Below are positions 54,851-64,000 of a DNA stretch of 64,000 nt, in pieces. The notes below the pieces were generated by a model. The model saw only the letters and a list, made by a program, of their open reading frames with translations, was not told the DNA's origin and ran no database searches. Every line of letters begins with the position of its first letter. The first letter of the stretch is position 1. The position numbers and the translations under genes were made by a program. Location of the stretch: contig NZ_MRWD01000001.1 in the NCBI RefSeq assembly GCF_002093625.1, forward strand, positions 1 through 64,000, read 5' to 3'. The stretch comes from Rouxiella silvae (lineage in GTDB: Bacteria > Pseudomonadota > Gammaproteobacteria > Enterobacterales > Enterobacteriaceae).

Positions 54851-56755
54851 TTAGCCGTTCTTCTGAGCTTCAAGCGCTTCCCAACGCTCAAACGCCTGCT
54901 CAAGTTCGAGCTCGGCGCTGGCAAGGGCGTTCAATACCTGCTGGGTTTCATCATGCGGACGAGTAAAGAAGCTCGCGTCGCTCATCTGCTTGCCAAGATC
55001 TTCAATCAGCACTTCCAACTCGCTGATTTTCAGAGGCAACTGCTCAAGCTCACGCTGTTGATTGTAGCTCATTTTGCCGGCAGTACGTTTGGCAGGTTCA
55101 GCTTTGGCCGGTGCGGCCGCTTTAGTCTCTGCCGGGGCAGAATTTCGCAGCAGACGCTGAGATTTACGCTGATGATGCGCATCGTGATAACCGCCAACAT
55201 AGCTGTTAATCACGCCATTGCCTTCATAAATCCAGCATTCGGTCGCCGAGTTATCGACAAATTCACGGTCGTGACTGACCAGCATGACGGTGCCCTGATA
55301 GCTGTCGATCAGCTCTTCCAACAGTTCCAGTGTTTCAACATCCAGGTCGTTGGTCGGTTCATCGAGAATCAACAGGTTACTTGGACGAAGGAACAGTTTT
55401 GCCAGCAGCAGTCGGTTACGCTCACCGCCTGACAACGCCTTCACCGGCGTCATGGCACGTTTAGGATGGAACAAGAAGTCCTGCAGATAGCCGAGCACGT
55501 GACGTGAACGACCGTTGACCATCACTTCTTGTTTGCCTTCGGCCAGGTTGTCCATCACGGTACGTTCCGGGTCGAGCTCGGCGCGGTGCTGGTCAAAGTA
55601 GGCGACTTCCAGCTTGGTGCCACAGTGGACGCGACCGCTGTCGGCTTCTAACTGGCTCAGCATAAGCTTGAGCAGCGTGGTTTTACCACAGCCGTTCGGG
55701 CCAACCAAAGCAATTTTGTCACCGCGCATCACCTGGGCAGAGAAATTGCTCACGAGTTGCTTGCCGGCCACGCTGTAGTTGACGTCTTCCATTTCAAACA
55801 CAATCTTGCCGGAGCTAACGGCTTCAACCACCTGCATTTTGGCGGTGCCCATCACTTCACGGCGATCGGAACGCTCTTTACGCAAGGCTTTCAATGCACG
55901 TACGCGGCCTTCGTTACGTGTACGACGAGCCTTGATACCTTGGCGGATCCACACTTCTTCCTGCGCCAGTTTTTTATCAAACTCGGCGTTCTGCAAGTCT
56001 TCTACGCGCAGCGCTTCTTCTTTGCTGGTCAGGTACAACTCGTAGTTGCCCGGATAGGAGACCAACTTGCCGCGATCGAGGTCAACAATGCGGGTCGCCA
56101 TATTGCGGATAAACGAACGGTCGTGCGAGATGAAGATAATGCTGCCCTGGAATTCCTTCAGGAACTCTTCCAGCCAGGCAATACTCTCGATGTCGAGGTG
56201 GTTCGTCGGTTCATCAAGCAGCAGCACCTTCGGCGCGCTGACCAGCGCACGGCCAAGTGCCGCTTTGCGCAGCCAGCCACCGGAAAGTGCAGACAGCTCG
56301 GTGTCCCCATCCAGCCCCAGTTGCAACAGCACTTCACTGATGCGGCTGTCGAGCTGCCACAGACCCTGATGGTCGAGGACCTCCATAATCTGTGCCAATT
56401 TATTCAGGTTCTTCTCACTCGGATCGCTTTCGACCAGATGTGAAATGGCGTGATAGGCTTTCAGATGCTCAGCCTGCTCAAACACCCCTTCTGAAACGAA
56501 ATCGAATACCGTACCGCCGACGTTACGTGGAGGATCCTGCTGCAAACGCGCCACAATCAGGTCTTGCTCATAAACGATACGTCCATCATCCAGCGGCACT
56601 TCGCGGTTGAGGATTTTCATCAGGGTCGACTTGCCCGCCCCGTTACGCCCAACCAGACAGACGCGCTCGTTAGGTTCGATATGTAATTCGGTGTTGTCTA
56701 AAATTGGTGCATCGCTGAAAGACAGCCAAGCACCCGACATGCTGATTAACGACAT
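54851..56755 (-). CDS. uup: ABC-F ATPase Uup
   Basis: 634 residues. Two ABC domains with Walker A GRNGAGKST and GPNGCGKTT and signatures LSGGWLRKA and LSGGERNR, plus a C-terminal coiled coil (about 555-634) that binds DNA. ABC-F proteins act on stalled ribosomes; loss of Uup raises transposon excision in E. coli. Confidence 0.96.
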   Translation of the reverse strand: MSLISMSGAWLSFSDAPILDNTELHIEPNERVCLVGRNGAGKSTLMKILNREVPLDDGRIVYEQDLIVARLQQDPPRNVGGTVFDFVSEGVFEQAEHLKAYHAISHLVESDPSEKNLNKLAQIMEVLDHQGLWQLDSRISEVLLQLGLDGDTELSALSGGWLRKAALGRALVSAPKVLLLDEPTNHLDIESIAWLEEFLKEFQGSIIFISHDRSFIRNMATRIVDLDRGKLVSYPGNYELYLTSKEEALRVEDLQNAEFDKKLAQEEVWIRQGIKARRTRNEGRVRALKALRKERSDRREVMGTAKMQVVEAVSSGKIVFEMEDVNYSVAGKQLVSNFSAQVMRGDKIALVGPNGCGKTTLLKLMLSQLEADSGRVHCGTKLEVAYFDQHRAELDPERTVMDNLAEGKQEVMVNGRSRHVLGYLQDFLFHPKRAMTPVKALSGGERNRLLLAKLFLRPSNLLILDEPTNDLDVETLELLEELIDSYQGTVMLVSHDREFVDNSATECWIYEGNGVINSYVGGYHDAHHQRKSQRLLRNSAPAETKAAAPAKAEPAKRTAGKMSYNQQRELEQLPLKISELEVLIEDLGKQMSDASFFTRPHDETQQVLNALASAELELEQAFERWEALEAQKNG

Positions 56756-56760
56756 AGACT

Positions 56761-58881
56761 TTATTTTTCCTCGCCGGCGTGAGTGATCAGCCAGCAGTTG
56801 TGAATTTGGCGGTTACGGGCAAAATCCTGAGACAGGGTTTGGCTGGTTATCTCTTTTGCGCTTAGACCGAGCTTGCTCAGACCTTCAGCGTCCATTTGGA
56901 ATCCGCGTTTATTGTTTGAGAACATAATGGTGCCGTTGCGACGTAAAATACGTTTCAAATCTTTCATCAGCGCCAGATGATCGCGTTGTACGTCAAAACT
57001 TTCGGCCATACGTTTCGAGTTTGAGAAAGTTGGCGGATCGATAAAGATCACATCAAACTGCTCATCGGCATTGCTCAGCCACGACAGGCAATCAGCCTGA
57101 ATCAGGCGATGCTGACGCCCTGTCAAGCCGTTTACACGCAGGTTTTTCTCTGCCCACTCAAGATAAGTACGCGACATATCTACCGTTGTGGTGCTTCGTG
57201 CGCCGCCCAGACCGGCGTGTACGCTCGCAGTTCCGGTGTAGGCGAACAGGTTCAGGAAGTCTTTCCCACTGCTCATTTCGCCCAGCATTTTACGGGCAAT
57301 ACGGTGGTCAAGGAACAGACCGGTGTCGAGATAATCAGTCAGGTTAACCCAAAACTTGGCGTTAAACTCCTCAACCATCAGGAACTCACCTTTCTGCGCC
57401 AGCTTTTCGTACTGGCTGGTGCCTTTCTGACGTTCACGCGTTTTCAACACCAGTTGGCTTGAGGAGATATCCAAAACCGACAGCGTCGCGTTGATGACGT
57501 CAAACAGGCGCTGACGCGCTTTTTGTGCATCAATCGTTTTAGGCGGCGCATATTCCTGCACCACAATTTTGCTGCCGTAGCGGTCAACCGCCACGTTGTA
57601 GTCCGGCAAGTCAGCGTCGTACAGACGGTAGCACTCAATGCCCTGCTGCTTCGCCCACTTTTCCAATTTCTTAACATTTTTACGCAGGCGGTTGGCGAAA
57701 TCTTCGGCAAGCTGCGCACCGGCGGTTCCCAGAGGATTTTCCGCCAGCTGATAGTTTTTCTGCACACATTCAAGCGGGCCATTTTTAGCCTTGAACTGAC
57801 GATCGGCGCGCAGTTGCAGGCAGCTTAACAGCTCTGGCGAAGCGCTAAACAACGAGAGCTGCCAGCCGCCAAACTGGGTTTTGGCGATGCGCCCCAGGAG
57901 GTTATGCAGCGCAATCAGCGCCGGTTCACTTTCAAGACGCTCTCCGTAAGGCGGGTTACTGATAAGGGTCCCTACCGGACCTTCCGGCAGCGGGTTTTTC
58001 AGTTTGCCGACTTCGGAGGCTTCAAAGCTAATCAGCTCAGACACACCGGCGCGACGGGCGTTGGATTTCGCCATCTCAATCACTCGGCGATCAATGTCAG
58101 AACCAAAGAAGCGCGAAGTGGTTTCCTGCACTGCGCGACGGGTGCGCACCTGTGCTTCGGTGGTCAGCTCGCGCCACAGCTCTTCATCAAACTTAGACCA
58201 GGCGGTGAAGCCCCAATGTGGTCGATGCAGGCCAGGTGCGCGATCGGCGGCGATCATCGCCGCTTCGATAAGCAAAGTGCCTGAACCACACATCGGATCG
58301 ACCATTGGCGTACCAGCCTGCCAGCCGGAGCGCATCACGATGGCCGCCGCCAGACTCTCTTTCAACGGTGCCTGGCCGGCCAGGTCGCGGTAGCCGCGCT
58401 GGTGCAAGCCTTCACCGCTCAGGTCGAGGGCGACGCTTGCGGTATCACGCTGTAAAAATACGTTAACGCGAATATCAGGCTGCTGTTTTGCCACATTTGG
58501 ACGCTCGTCCATTTTGCGAGTAAAGCTGTCGACGATCGCATCCTTAACTTTTAATGCACCGTACTGACTGTTGCGGATCTCGTCATTCAGGCCGCTAAAG
58601 TGCACGGCAAAGGTTTTTTCGACGCTAAAAATGGACGGCCAGTCGATCGCCATCACGCCCAGATAAAGGTCGAGATCGCTATGAACTTTAAATTCATTTA
58701 ATGGAAGAAGGATACGCGATGCGAGTCGGCTCCAGAGCAGACTTTTATAAAGCAGGCGATCGTCGCCTTCGAAATGCACCCCGCCCTGCACCACTTTGCA
58801 GCCCTGTGCACCCAGCGTTTCAAGTTCGCTTTTTAATAGTTCTTCCAATCCACGCGCCGTGCTGGCAAACAAAGAGTTCAT
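56761..58881 (-). CDS. rlmL: Bifunctional 23S rRNA methyltransferase RlmKL
   Basis: 706 residues. A THUMP domain (about 45-155), then an m2G2445 methyltransferase (RlmL, motif ISNPPYGER), then an m7G2069 methyltransferase (Rlm[14 protein letters not shown]). It lies five bases upstream of uup, so the two are probably co-transcribed. Confidence 0.97.
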   Translation of the reverse strand: MNSLFASTARGLEELLKSELETLGAQGCKVVQGGVHFEGDDRLLYKSLLWSRLASRILLPLNEFKVHSDLDLYLGVMAIDWPSIFSVEKTFAVHFSGLNDEIRNSQYGALKVKDAIVDSFTRKMDERPNVAKQQPDIRVNVFLQRDTASVALDLSGEGLHQRGYRDLAGQAPLKESLAAAIVMRSGWQAGTPMVDPMCGSGTLLIEAAMIAADRAPGLHRPHWGFTAWSKFDEELWRELTTEAQVRTRRAVQETTSRFFGSDIDRRVIEMAKSNARRAGVSELISFEASEVGKLKNPLPEGPVGTLISNPPYGERLESEPALIALHNLLGRIAKTQFGGWQLSLFSASPELLSCLQLRADRQFKAKNGPLECVQKNYQLAENPLGTAGAQLAEDFANRLRKNVKKLEKWAKQQGIECYRLYDADLPDYNVAVDRYGSKIVVQEYAPPKTIDAQKARQRLFDVINATLSVLDISSSQLVLKTRERQKGTSQYEKLAQKGEFLMVEEFNAKFWVNLTDYLDTGLFLDHRIARKMLGEMSSGKDFLNLFAYTGTASVHAGLGGARSTTTVDMSRTYLEWAEKNLRVNGLTGRQHRLIQADCLSWLSNADEQFDVIFIDPPTFSNSKRMAESFDVQRDHLALMKDLKRILRRNGTIMFSNNKRGFQMDAEGLSKLGLSAKEITSQTLSQDFARNRQIHNCWLITHAGEEK

Positions 58882-59095
58882 ATTGACTTAATCACCTAGA
58901 AGTTATTTCCTACAGAACAAAACAGTATATTACCCGAGACCGTTTTAACGTCCGGGTAATGAGAAAACAGGGGCGCATTATAGCTAATCCTGACGACTTG
59001 TCATAAAGTCTCTTGTTACAACACAAAAAGAGCCCATACCCAAGCATCTGGCATCCCTTTGCGGAGCCTACCGCTGGTGAAGCCCGGAGGCATTA

Positions 59096-60202
59096 GTGGT
59101 CACCCTGTCGAGATTATACGTACACCCAGTCAAGTCCATGCGCGGTTTGCAACTTTCGCACGCCCAGGTTACCCCCAGCGGTTTAGCCTTCGATCGCCTT
59201 TTTATGCTGACCGACCCGCAGGGAACTTTTATTACCGCTCGCCAGTATCCGCAGCTGGTTCAGTTTACGCCGGCTTTATTACCGGATGGATTAATTTTAA
59301 CCAGCCCCGACGGCAGCGACAGCGTGGTGCTAAAATTCAGCGACTTTGACAGCCAACCGCAGCCAACAGAAGTTTGGGGTAACCATTTTACCTCGCTTAT
59401 TGCGCCGGAAAACATCAATACCTGGCTCAGCGTTTACCTCAAACGCGACGTTCAACTGCGCTGGGTGGGTCCAAGTCTTACACGTCGTGTTAAAAAACAG
59501 CCGGAGATCCCGCTCTCTTTTGCCGATGGTTATCCCTATTTATTATTAAATGAAGCCTCGCTGTTTGACCTTAAAAAACGCTGCCCGGCCAGCGTAAAAC
59601 TGGAGCAGTTCCGTCCGAATCTGGTAATAACCGGCGCAGAGCCTTACGCCGAGGATACTTGGCAAACGATCCGCGTGGGGGAGGTCATTTTTGACTTGGT
59701 CAAACCCTGCAGCCGCTGCGTGTTAACCACTGTCAGCACTGAACGTGGCCGAAAACATCCCACCGGTGAGCCGTTAAAAACGCTGCAGAGCTATCGCACC
59801 GCCGAAGATGGTGATGTCGATTTCGGTCAAAACATGATTGCGCGCAACAGCGGCATTATTCGCGCAGGTGACAGCGTAGAGGTTCTTGCCACCAAGCCCG
59901 CACGCCCCTACTCGGCCGGCACGGTAGTTGAAAACGTCGAAATGCCCGCCACTGCCGCGCAGGAAGTCGCTATTACCTATAAGGGCACTTCTTTTAAGGG
60001 CAACAATCAGCAGATTTTGTTGGAGCAGCTTGAACAGCAAGGCCTGCGCATTCCCTATTCCTGTCGTGCAGGGATCTGTGGAAGTTGCAAACTGACTCTG
60101 GTCGAAGGCGAAATTAACGCACTGAAAGCGACGGCGATAGGGAAACAGGGTAAAATTCTTTCATGCAGCTGTGTGCCAGCGTCAGACTTGATACTGGAAT
60201 AG
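59096..60202 (+). CDS. ycbX: MOSC/2Fe-2S protein YcbX
   Basis: 368 residues from a GTG start with CCCGGAGG upstream. MOSC N-terminal beta-barrel ([11 protein letters not shown]), MOSC core with [12 protein letters not shown], and a C-terminal ferredoxin with [17 protein letters not shown]. It is a molybdenum-cofactor enzyme that reduces N-hydroxylated bases such as 6-hydroxylaminopurine. Confidence 0.95.
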   Translation: MVTLSRLYVHPVKSMRGLQLSHAQVTPSGLAFDRLFMLTDPQGTFITARQYPQLVQFTPALLPDGLILTSPDGSDSVVLKFSDFDSQPQPTEVWGNHFTSLIAPENINTWLSVYLKRDVQLRWVGPSLTRRVKKQPEIPLSFADGYPYLLLNEASLFDLKKRCPASVKLEQFRPNLVITGAEPYAEDTWQTIRVGEVIFDLVKPCSRCVLTTVSTERGRKHPTGEPLKTLQSYRTAEDGDVDFGQNMIARNSGIIRAGDSVEVLATKPARPYSAGTVVENVEMPATAAQEVAITYKGTSFKGNNQQILLEQLEQQGLRIPYSCRAGICGSCKLTLVEGEINALKATAIGKQGKILSCSCVPASDLILE

Positions 60203-60246
60203 TGGTTAACGTTAATAACGTTATGGCGTAATAAAAAAGACCAGAG

Positions 60247-60266
60247 AAAAAGCCTTCGGCTTCAGG
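60247..60266 (-). terminator. Short terminator of zapC
   Basis: On the minus strand GAAGCC-gaa-GGCTTTTTC. Confidence 0.6.
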
Positions 60267-60275
60267 GCGGAAATA

Positions 60276-60818
60276 TCAAACCGCCCTGTCATATACGGCA
60301 TCTAATTTAATCTGCGTGGGTATTAATCTGTCGTGCATGATTTTAATCGCGTCGCCTAATACCATGCCGCGACCGGCAATCGTCAGGCGCTCCTGCGCCA
60401 ACAGGCACAGGCTGGCGTTGTCGCCAGATTCAACCACCAGCAGCGTTGCCTGCTCCCCGGACTCCATCACATTAACGCTGGCCAACTGGCCATTATCAGG
60501 CTGGAACGGATGATGTTGCTGAGTAAAATGCCAGCTTTTAGGCATAAGAGGTTTTAAAAATCGGAACGCCACTAACGCATTAAGCACTAATTCGGCACGC
60601 TGTTCGGCGGCCAATTTAATTTTCTTGCACTGCTCTTCAAAATCGAAATATAACGCCGCATCGTCAACACAAAAAGTGGATTCAGCGAATGCATCAGGGG
60701 TTAACATTTTGGCGGGAAAACGTGAACGGAAAATCATGCCATTGGCTAAGTCCAACATCAGTCGGTCATGTTCAGCATCAAAATACCAACGCCAATTGTC
60801 ATCTGGTTTGATTTTCAT
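60276..60818 (-). CDS. zapC: Cell-division protein ZapC
   Basis: 180 residues, standard length, with [20 protein letters not shown] near the N-terminus. ZapC binds FtsZ and promotes filament bundling at the Z ring. Convergent with ycbX. Confidence 0.95.
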   Translation of the reverse strand: MKIKPDDNWRWYFDAEHDRLMLDLANGMIFRSRFPAKMLTPDAFAESTFCVDDAALYFDFEEQCKKIKLAAEQRAELVLNALVAFRFLKPLMPKSWHFTQQHHPFQPDNGQLASVNVMESGEQATLLVVESGDNASLCLLAQERLTIAGRGMVLGDAIKIMHDRLIPTQIKLDAVYDRAV

Positions 60819-61074
60819 TTCGTTATCCTATTTATCCTCGCCTGCTTTAACGGCAATCGCTCAATCTTGTTAAGCAAACTGCCACAAAACCCATCACTCA
60901 ACGGTAACACTTTTAGCGGTAACCTCTATATAGGACAAATCGCAGGTTAGCCTCGTGTTAAGGGAATTAATGAATTTTAAGTACGTTTAATACTCAGTGA
61001 ACAAAATATAAACGAGCCGGAGGGATAAATAAACCCCCGGCTGCCCTTGTTTACAAATTTATTGTGAGCGACAA

Positions 61075-62085
61075 CTATATATTCATTAGAATATTTTTAA
61101 TCAATTGCGGTCCATGGTAGATAAAGCCGGAATAGATTTGAATTAATGAAGCGCCCGCATCCATTTTTTCACGCGCAGCCGTTAATGAATCTATGCCGCC
61201 GACGCCAATAATTGGCAGCTTGCCGTTAAGCTCCTGTGAGAGCATGCGAACGATCTGCGTACTCTGCATCTGTACCGGACGACCGCTCAGCCCACCCGCC
61301 TCATTGCCGTGAATAAGACCGTCGACTAATTTACGCTCAAGCGTAGTATTGGTGGCGATAACGCCGTCCATATTATGTCGAACCAAACAGTCGGCTATTT
61401 GGATCAACTCTTCAGGAGAAAGATCCGGCGCGATCTTCACCGCGACAGGCACATATTTTTGATGACGCTGCTGAAGTTCAAGCTGCTTATTTTTGATTGA
61501 GCCGAGCAGATCGTCGAGCGCTTCACCATATTGTAAAGAGCGCAGACCTGGGGTGTTCGGTGAGGAGATATTAATGGCGATATAGCCCGCATAAGCATAA
61601 ACCTTCTCCATGCAGATTAAATAATCGTCTTTACCGTTCTCAACCGGGGTGTCTTTATTCTTACCTATATTAATGCCTAGCACGCCGCTGAAGTGTGATT
61701 TCTTGACGTTATTGACTAAATTATCGACACCATGATTATTAAAGCCCATGCGGTTAATTAGGCCTTCTGCTTCCACCACGCGGAATATTCTTGGCTTGGG
61801 ATTGCCGTCCTGCGCGCGAGGCGTCACTGTACCTACTTCAACAAATCCGAATCCCATTGCGCCAAATGCGTCGATACATTCGCCGTTCTTATCCAGCCCT
61901 GCGGCCAGGCCTAGCGGGTTTTTGAAGGTTAACCCCATGCAGGTTACCGGCTTGCTTGGCACAGATTGGCGGATTAAAAACTCAAAAGGGGAACCAGAAA
62001 GACGTCTAAGTTGGCTAAAGGTTAATTCATGCGCACGCTCTGGATCGAGCTGAAACAGTGCTTTCTTAACGAAGGGATAATACAT
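61075..62085 (-). CDS. pyrD: Dihydroorotate dehydrogenase (quinone), class 2
   Basis: 336 residues, standard length. An N-terminal helical membrane-contact region (1-40) precedes a TIM barrel. Catalytic Ser is in [14 protein letters not shown] and FMN-binding residues lie in IGVGGIDSL. It oxidises dihydroorotate to orotate with quinone in UMP synthesis. Confidence 0.97.
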   Translation of the reverse strand: MYYPFVKKALFQLDPERAHELTFSQLRRLSGSPFEFLIRQSVPSKPVTCMGLTFKNPLGLAAGLDKNGECIDAFGAMGFGFVEVGTVTPRAQDGNPKPRIFRVVEAEGLINRMGFNNHGVDNLVNNVKKSHFSGVLGINIGKNKDTPVENGKDDYLICMEKVYAYAGYIAINISSPNTPGLRSLQYGEALDDLLGSIKNKQLELQQRHQKYVPVAVKIAPDLSPEELIQIADCLVRHNMDGVIATNTTLERKLVDGLIHGNEAGGLSGRPVQMQSTQIVRMLSQELNGKLPIIGVGGIDSLTAAREKMDAGASLIQIYSGFIYHGPQLIKNILMNI

Positions 62086-62210
62086 GGATTCTCCTGAGGT
62101 CCCGGTGGCTAATGGCTGGTGGCCAGTCGGGGCGATATTATCGGCTAAGCCACCGCCAATTGGAATTGATTCCCGTCAAAAAAGGGCATTCTACGCAAAC
62201 GATATCCTTT
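62086..62210 (-). promoter_or_regulatory. pyrD leader with stem near the ribosome site and PurR-like box
   Basis: On the minus strand CGGTGGCT (62148-62155) can pair with AGCCACCG (62103-62110), just upstream of CAGGAG. A PurR-like half (ACGCAAACG, 62193-62201) lies further upstream. In E. coli pyrD is controlled by a CTP-sensitive leader hairpin and PurR; the same is plausible here. Confidence 0.45.
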
Positions 62211-62399
62211 TTATTTTCTTCTGTAGAACATGCTGGTCACAGTAAACGCCCACGCAGTGACAGATTTCCCCTTCTTATCCATTTTTGAACTATTAAATCC
62301 TAAAATTTAGATTTCCAGTCATAAGCTATCGCCTGCTAATTTAAATCGAAATCTATAAAAATTTGTTAGTTATATAACTACTGGTTATAAGGGGTCGTA

Positions 62400-62975
62400 A
62401 TGAAAGTCATATCACTGGCAGGTAGCCCACGTCAGCCGTCACGTTCTTCAGCCTTGCTCGCACTCAGCCACCAGTGGCTCACCGCACGCGGCGTTGAGGT
62501 TGTCTCCTACAGCCTTCAGGATTTTTCTGCCGACGATCTGCTGTTTGCCAATTTTAACAGTCCACAGCTAAAAGAGCTTATTGCTCAATTGGATACCGCA
62601 GATGGATTGCTGATCGCGACGCCAGTCTATAAAGCCTCCCTTTCGGGTGCGCTAAAGACGTTACTTGACCTGCTTCCCGAGCGCGCGCTCGAACATAAAG
62701 TGGTGCTGCCACTCGCCACCGCGGGTTCAACCGGTCACATGTTGGCGATTGACTACGCGTTGAAACCGGTTCTGAACGCCTTGAAGGCGCAAGAAGTGTT
62801 ACAGGGCGTGTTTGCCGACGACAAATTGATTGGCCAATATCAACACTTCCCGGCGGAGCTGGAAGAAGGTTTGCAAGCACGTCTGGATGACTCGCTTGAA
62901 ACCTTTATTACCGCGTTGGGACATCGTCACACCCTGGCTATCGCACGGGCAAAACGTCAACACGCTCACGCATAA
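62400..62975 (+). CDS. ssuE: NADPH-dependent FMN reductase SsuE
   Basis: 191 residues. Flavodoxin-like fold with the phosphate-binding [15 protein letters not shown] and [20 protein letters not shown]. It supplies reduced FMN to the alkanesulfonate monooxygenase SsuD. First gene of the ssu operon, expressed when sulfate is scarce. Confidence 0.95.
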   Translation: MKVISLAGSPRQPSRSSALLALSHQWLTARGVEVVSYSLQDFSADDLLFANFNSPQLKELIAQLDTADGLLIATPVYKASLSGALKTLLDLLPERALEHKVVLPLATAGSTGHMLAIDYALKPVLNALKAQEVLQGVFADDKLIGQYQHFPAELEEGLQARLDDSLETFITALGHRHTLAIARAKRQHAHA

Positions 62976-62988
62976 ACGGGAAGACGTT

Positions 62989-63954
62989 ATGAAAATTTTT
63001 GGCTTACGTATTATTGCCGCATTGGCGCTGACCTTTGGGCTTGGTAGCATCTTGCCAGCTCAAGCGCAGGAAAAAGATCCGCCTCAGTTTCGCGTTGCCA
63101 TTCAAAAAGGCTCGGTCGGACTCATATTGGCCAAAAATCATCACCTGTTAGAAAATCGTTTTCCTCATACCAAAATCACTTGGGTAGAATTTCCGGCAGG
63201 GCCACAGATCCTTGAGGCCTTGAACGTGGGCAGCATTGATTTCGGTGGTACTGGCGATCTGCCGCCGCTGTTTGCCCAGGCAGCCGGTGCAGACCTGCTT
63301 TATGTTGGCTATCAACCTCCTCAGCCTAAGGCCGAAGTGATTCTGGTGCCTGAAAACAGCCCGATAAAAACGGTTGCCGACCTCAAAGGTCACACTGTTG
63401 CTTTTCAGAAAGGCTCCAGCTCGAATAATTTCGTCCTGCGCGCTCTGCAACAGGCCAATCTGAAATTTACCGATATCAAACCCATTAATCTCGCGCCCTC
63501 CGATGCGCTGGCGGCTTTCCAACAGCACGACGTCGACGCTTGGGCGATTTGGGACCCTTACTATTCTGCCGCCTTTAATCAGGGAGGCGTGCGCGTGCTC
63601 ATCGACGGCACCACGCTCAATCAGACTGGCTCTTTCTATTTAGCACCCAAGAAATTTACCGAGACCAACCCGCAGTTTATTTCTGACGTGCTGAAAGTGT
63701 TAACTCAAGCCAATGCGCTGGTGAAAACCGAGCCTCAGCAAAGTATTCAACTGCTGGCGAAATCTACCGGCCTGCCGGAAAAAGTTATCGCCACCTATTT
63801 CTCGCATTTACCCGATGAGCCGATTACGCCAGTCAATGCGTACACCGAAAAACTCCAGCAGGCGACGGCAGATTTGTTCTATCAAAACCACCTGCTACCC
63901 AAGCCGGTGGTTATCAAGGACCGCATCTGGCATGCCCCTGCACTGGCGCAATGA
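62989..63954 (+). CDS. ssuA: Aliphatic sulfonate-binding protein SsuA
   Basis: 321 residues from the ATG at 62989, 13 bases after ssuE; a frame open from 62830 lies inside ssuE and is rejected. The signal peptide ends near PAQAQ. The mature protein is a periplasmic binding protein with NVGSIDFGGTGDLPPLFAQA. It delivers alkanesulfonates to the SsuBC transporter. The rest of the operon (ssuD, C, B) is expected past the right edge. Confidence 0.95.
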   Translation: MKIFGLRIIAALALTFGLGSILPAQAQEKDPPQFRVAIQKGSVGLILAKNHHLLENRFPHTKITWVEFPAGPQILEALNVGSIDFGGTGDLPPLFAQAAGADLLYVGYQPPQPKAEVILVPENSPIKTVADLKGHTVAFQKGSSSNNFVLRALQQANLKFTDIKPINLAPSDALAAFQQHDVDAWAIWDPYYSAAFNQGGVRVLIDGTTLNQTGSFYLAPKKFTETNPQFISDVLKVLTQANALVKTEPQQSIQLLAKSTGLPEKVIATYFSHLPDEPITPVNAYTEKLQQATADLFYQNHLLPKPVVIKDRIWHAPALAQ

Positions 63955-64000
63955 TCGGCTTTGACACACGTTAATTAACCCGAATTGCTAGCTCACCGTC

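Overview
The window is chromosomal DNA of a gammaproteobacterium in the order Enterobacterales, most likely family Yersiniaceae (Serratia/Rahnella/Ewingella/Rouxiella-like). This is inferred from gene order and protein similarity recalled from memory. Two blocks keep the E. coli order: uvrY-uvrC-pgsA-glyW-cysT-leuZ, and serT-yccA-tusE-yccX-rlmI-hspQ-yccU-yccT-mgsA-helD-yccF-yccS-sxy-sulA-ompA-matP-lonH-fabA-rmf-pqiCBA-uup-rlmL-ycbX-zapC-pyrD-ssuEA. No species can be named from the sequence alone.

Layout. 1-4.2 kb: two tandem FUSC-family inner-membrane proteins on the minus strand, the first cut by the window edge. 4.3-13.0 kb: a compact phage-derived island on the 3' side of tRNA-Leu. It holds a divergent LexA-like repressor, two tiny coupled ORFs, a Q-type antiterminator, two bacterial-Ig-like proteins, a related small protein, holin, SAR endolysin, Rz/Rz1 spanins and a tailspike-like beta-helix protein. 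No integrase, replication, capsid, portal, terminase or tail-tube gene is present. 13.1-18.9 kb: a periplasmic histidine phosphatase, three tRNAs, pgsA, uvrC, uvrY and yecF with an attenuator-like leader. 18.9-23.2 kb: an AraC regulator, a stand-alone 2-isopropylmalate synthase and cycA. 23.2-30.1 kb: rutR and the complete rutABCDEFG pyrimidine-nitrogen operon, with a sigma-54 promoter and RutR boxes. 30.2-34.5 kb: cvrA, osmE, a cupin and two copies of tRNA-Ser(UGA). 34.8-64 kb: ordinary conserved core genes ending in the alkanesulfonate genes ssuE and ssuA.

How the genes work together. RutA-F strip both nitrogens from uracil and RutG imports it; RutR represses, and a sigma-54 promoter implies control by nitrogen limitation. 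PqiABC is a lipid-trafficking complex. SulA (with a LexA box) and the island repressor (with an autocleavage signature) are both expected to respond to DNA damage. OmpA, MatP and SulA concern envelope and division; Rmf, RlmI, RlmKL, TusE and Uup act on ribosomes or tRNA.

The most unusual part is the 4.3-13.0 kb island. A repressor and antiterminator appear to control only a lysis cassette and large Ig-like or beta-helix proteins without visible signal peptides. The Ig-like genes sit in a repeated architecture: copies of the 3' end of the Q gene, twin hairpins and a shared C-terminal helical module recur between Q and the holin. This may be a defective prophage remnant or a domesticated lysis-release locus; the sequence does not decide between them.
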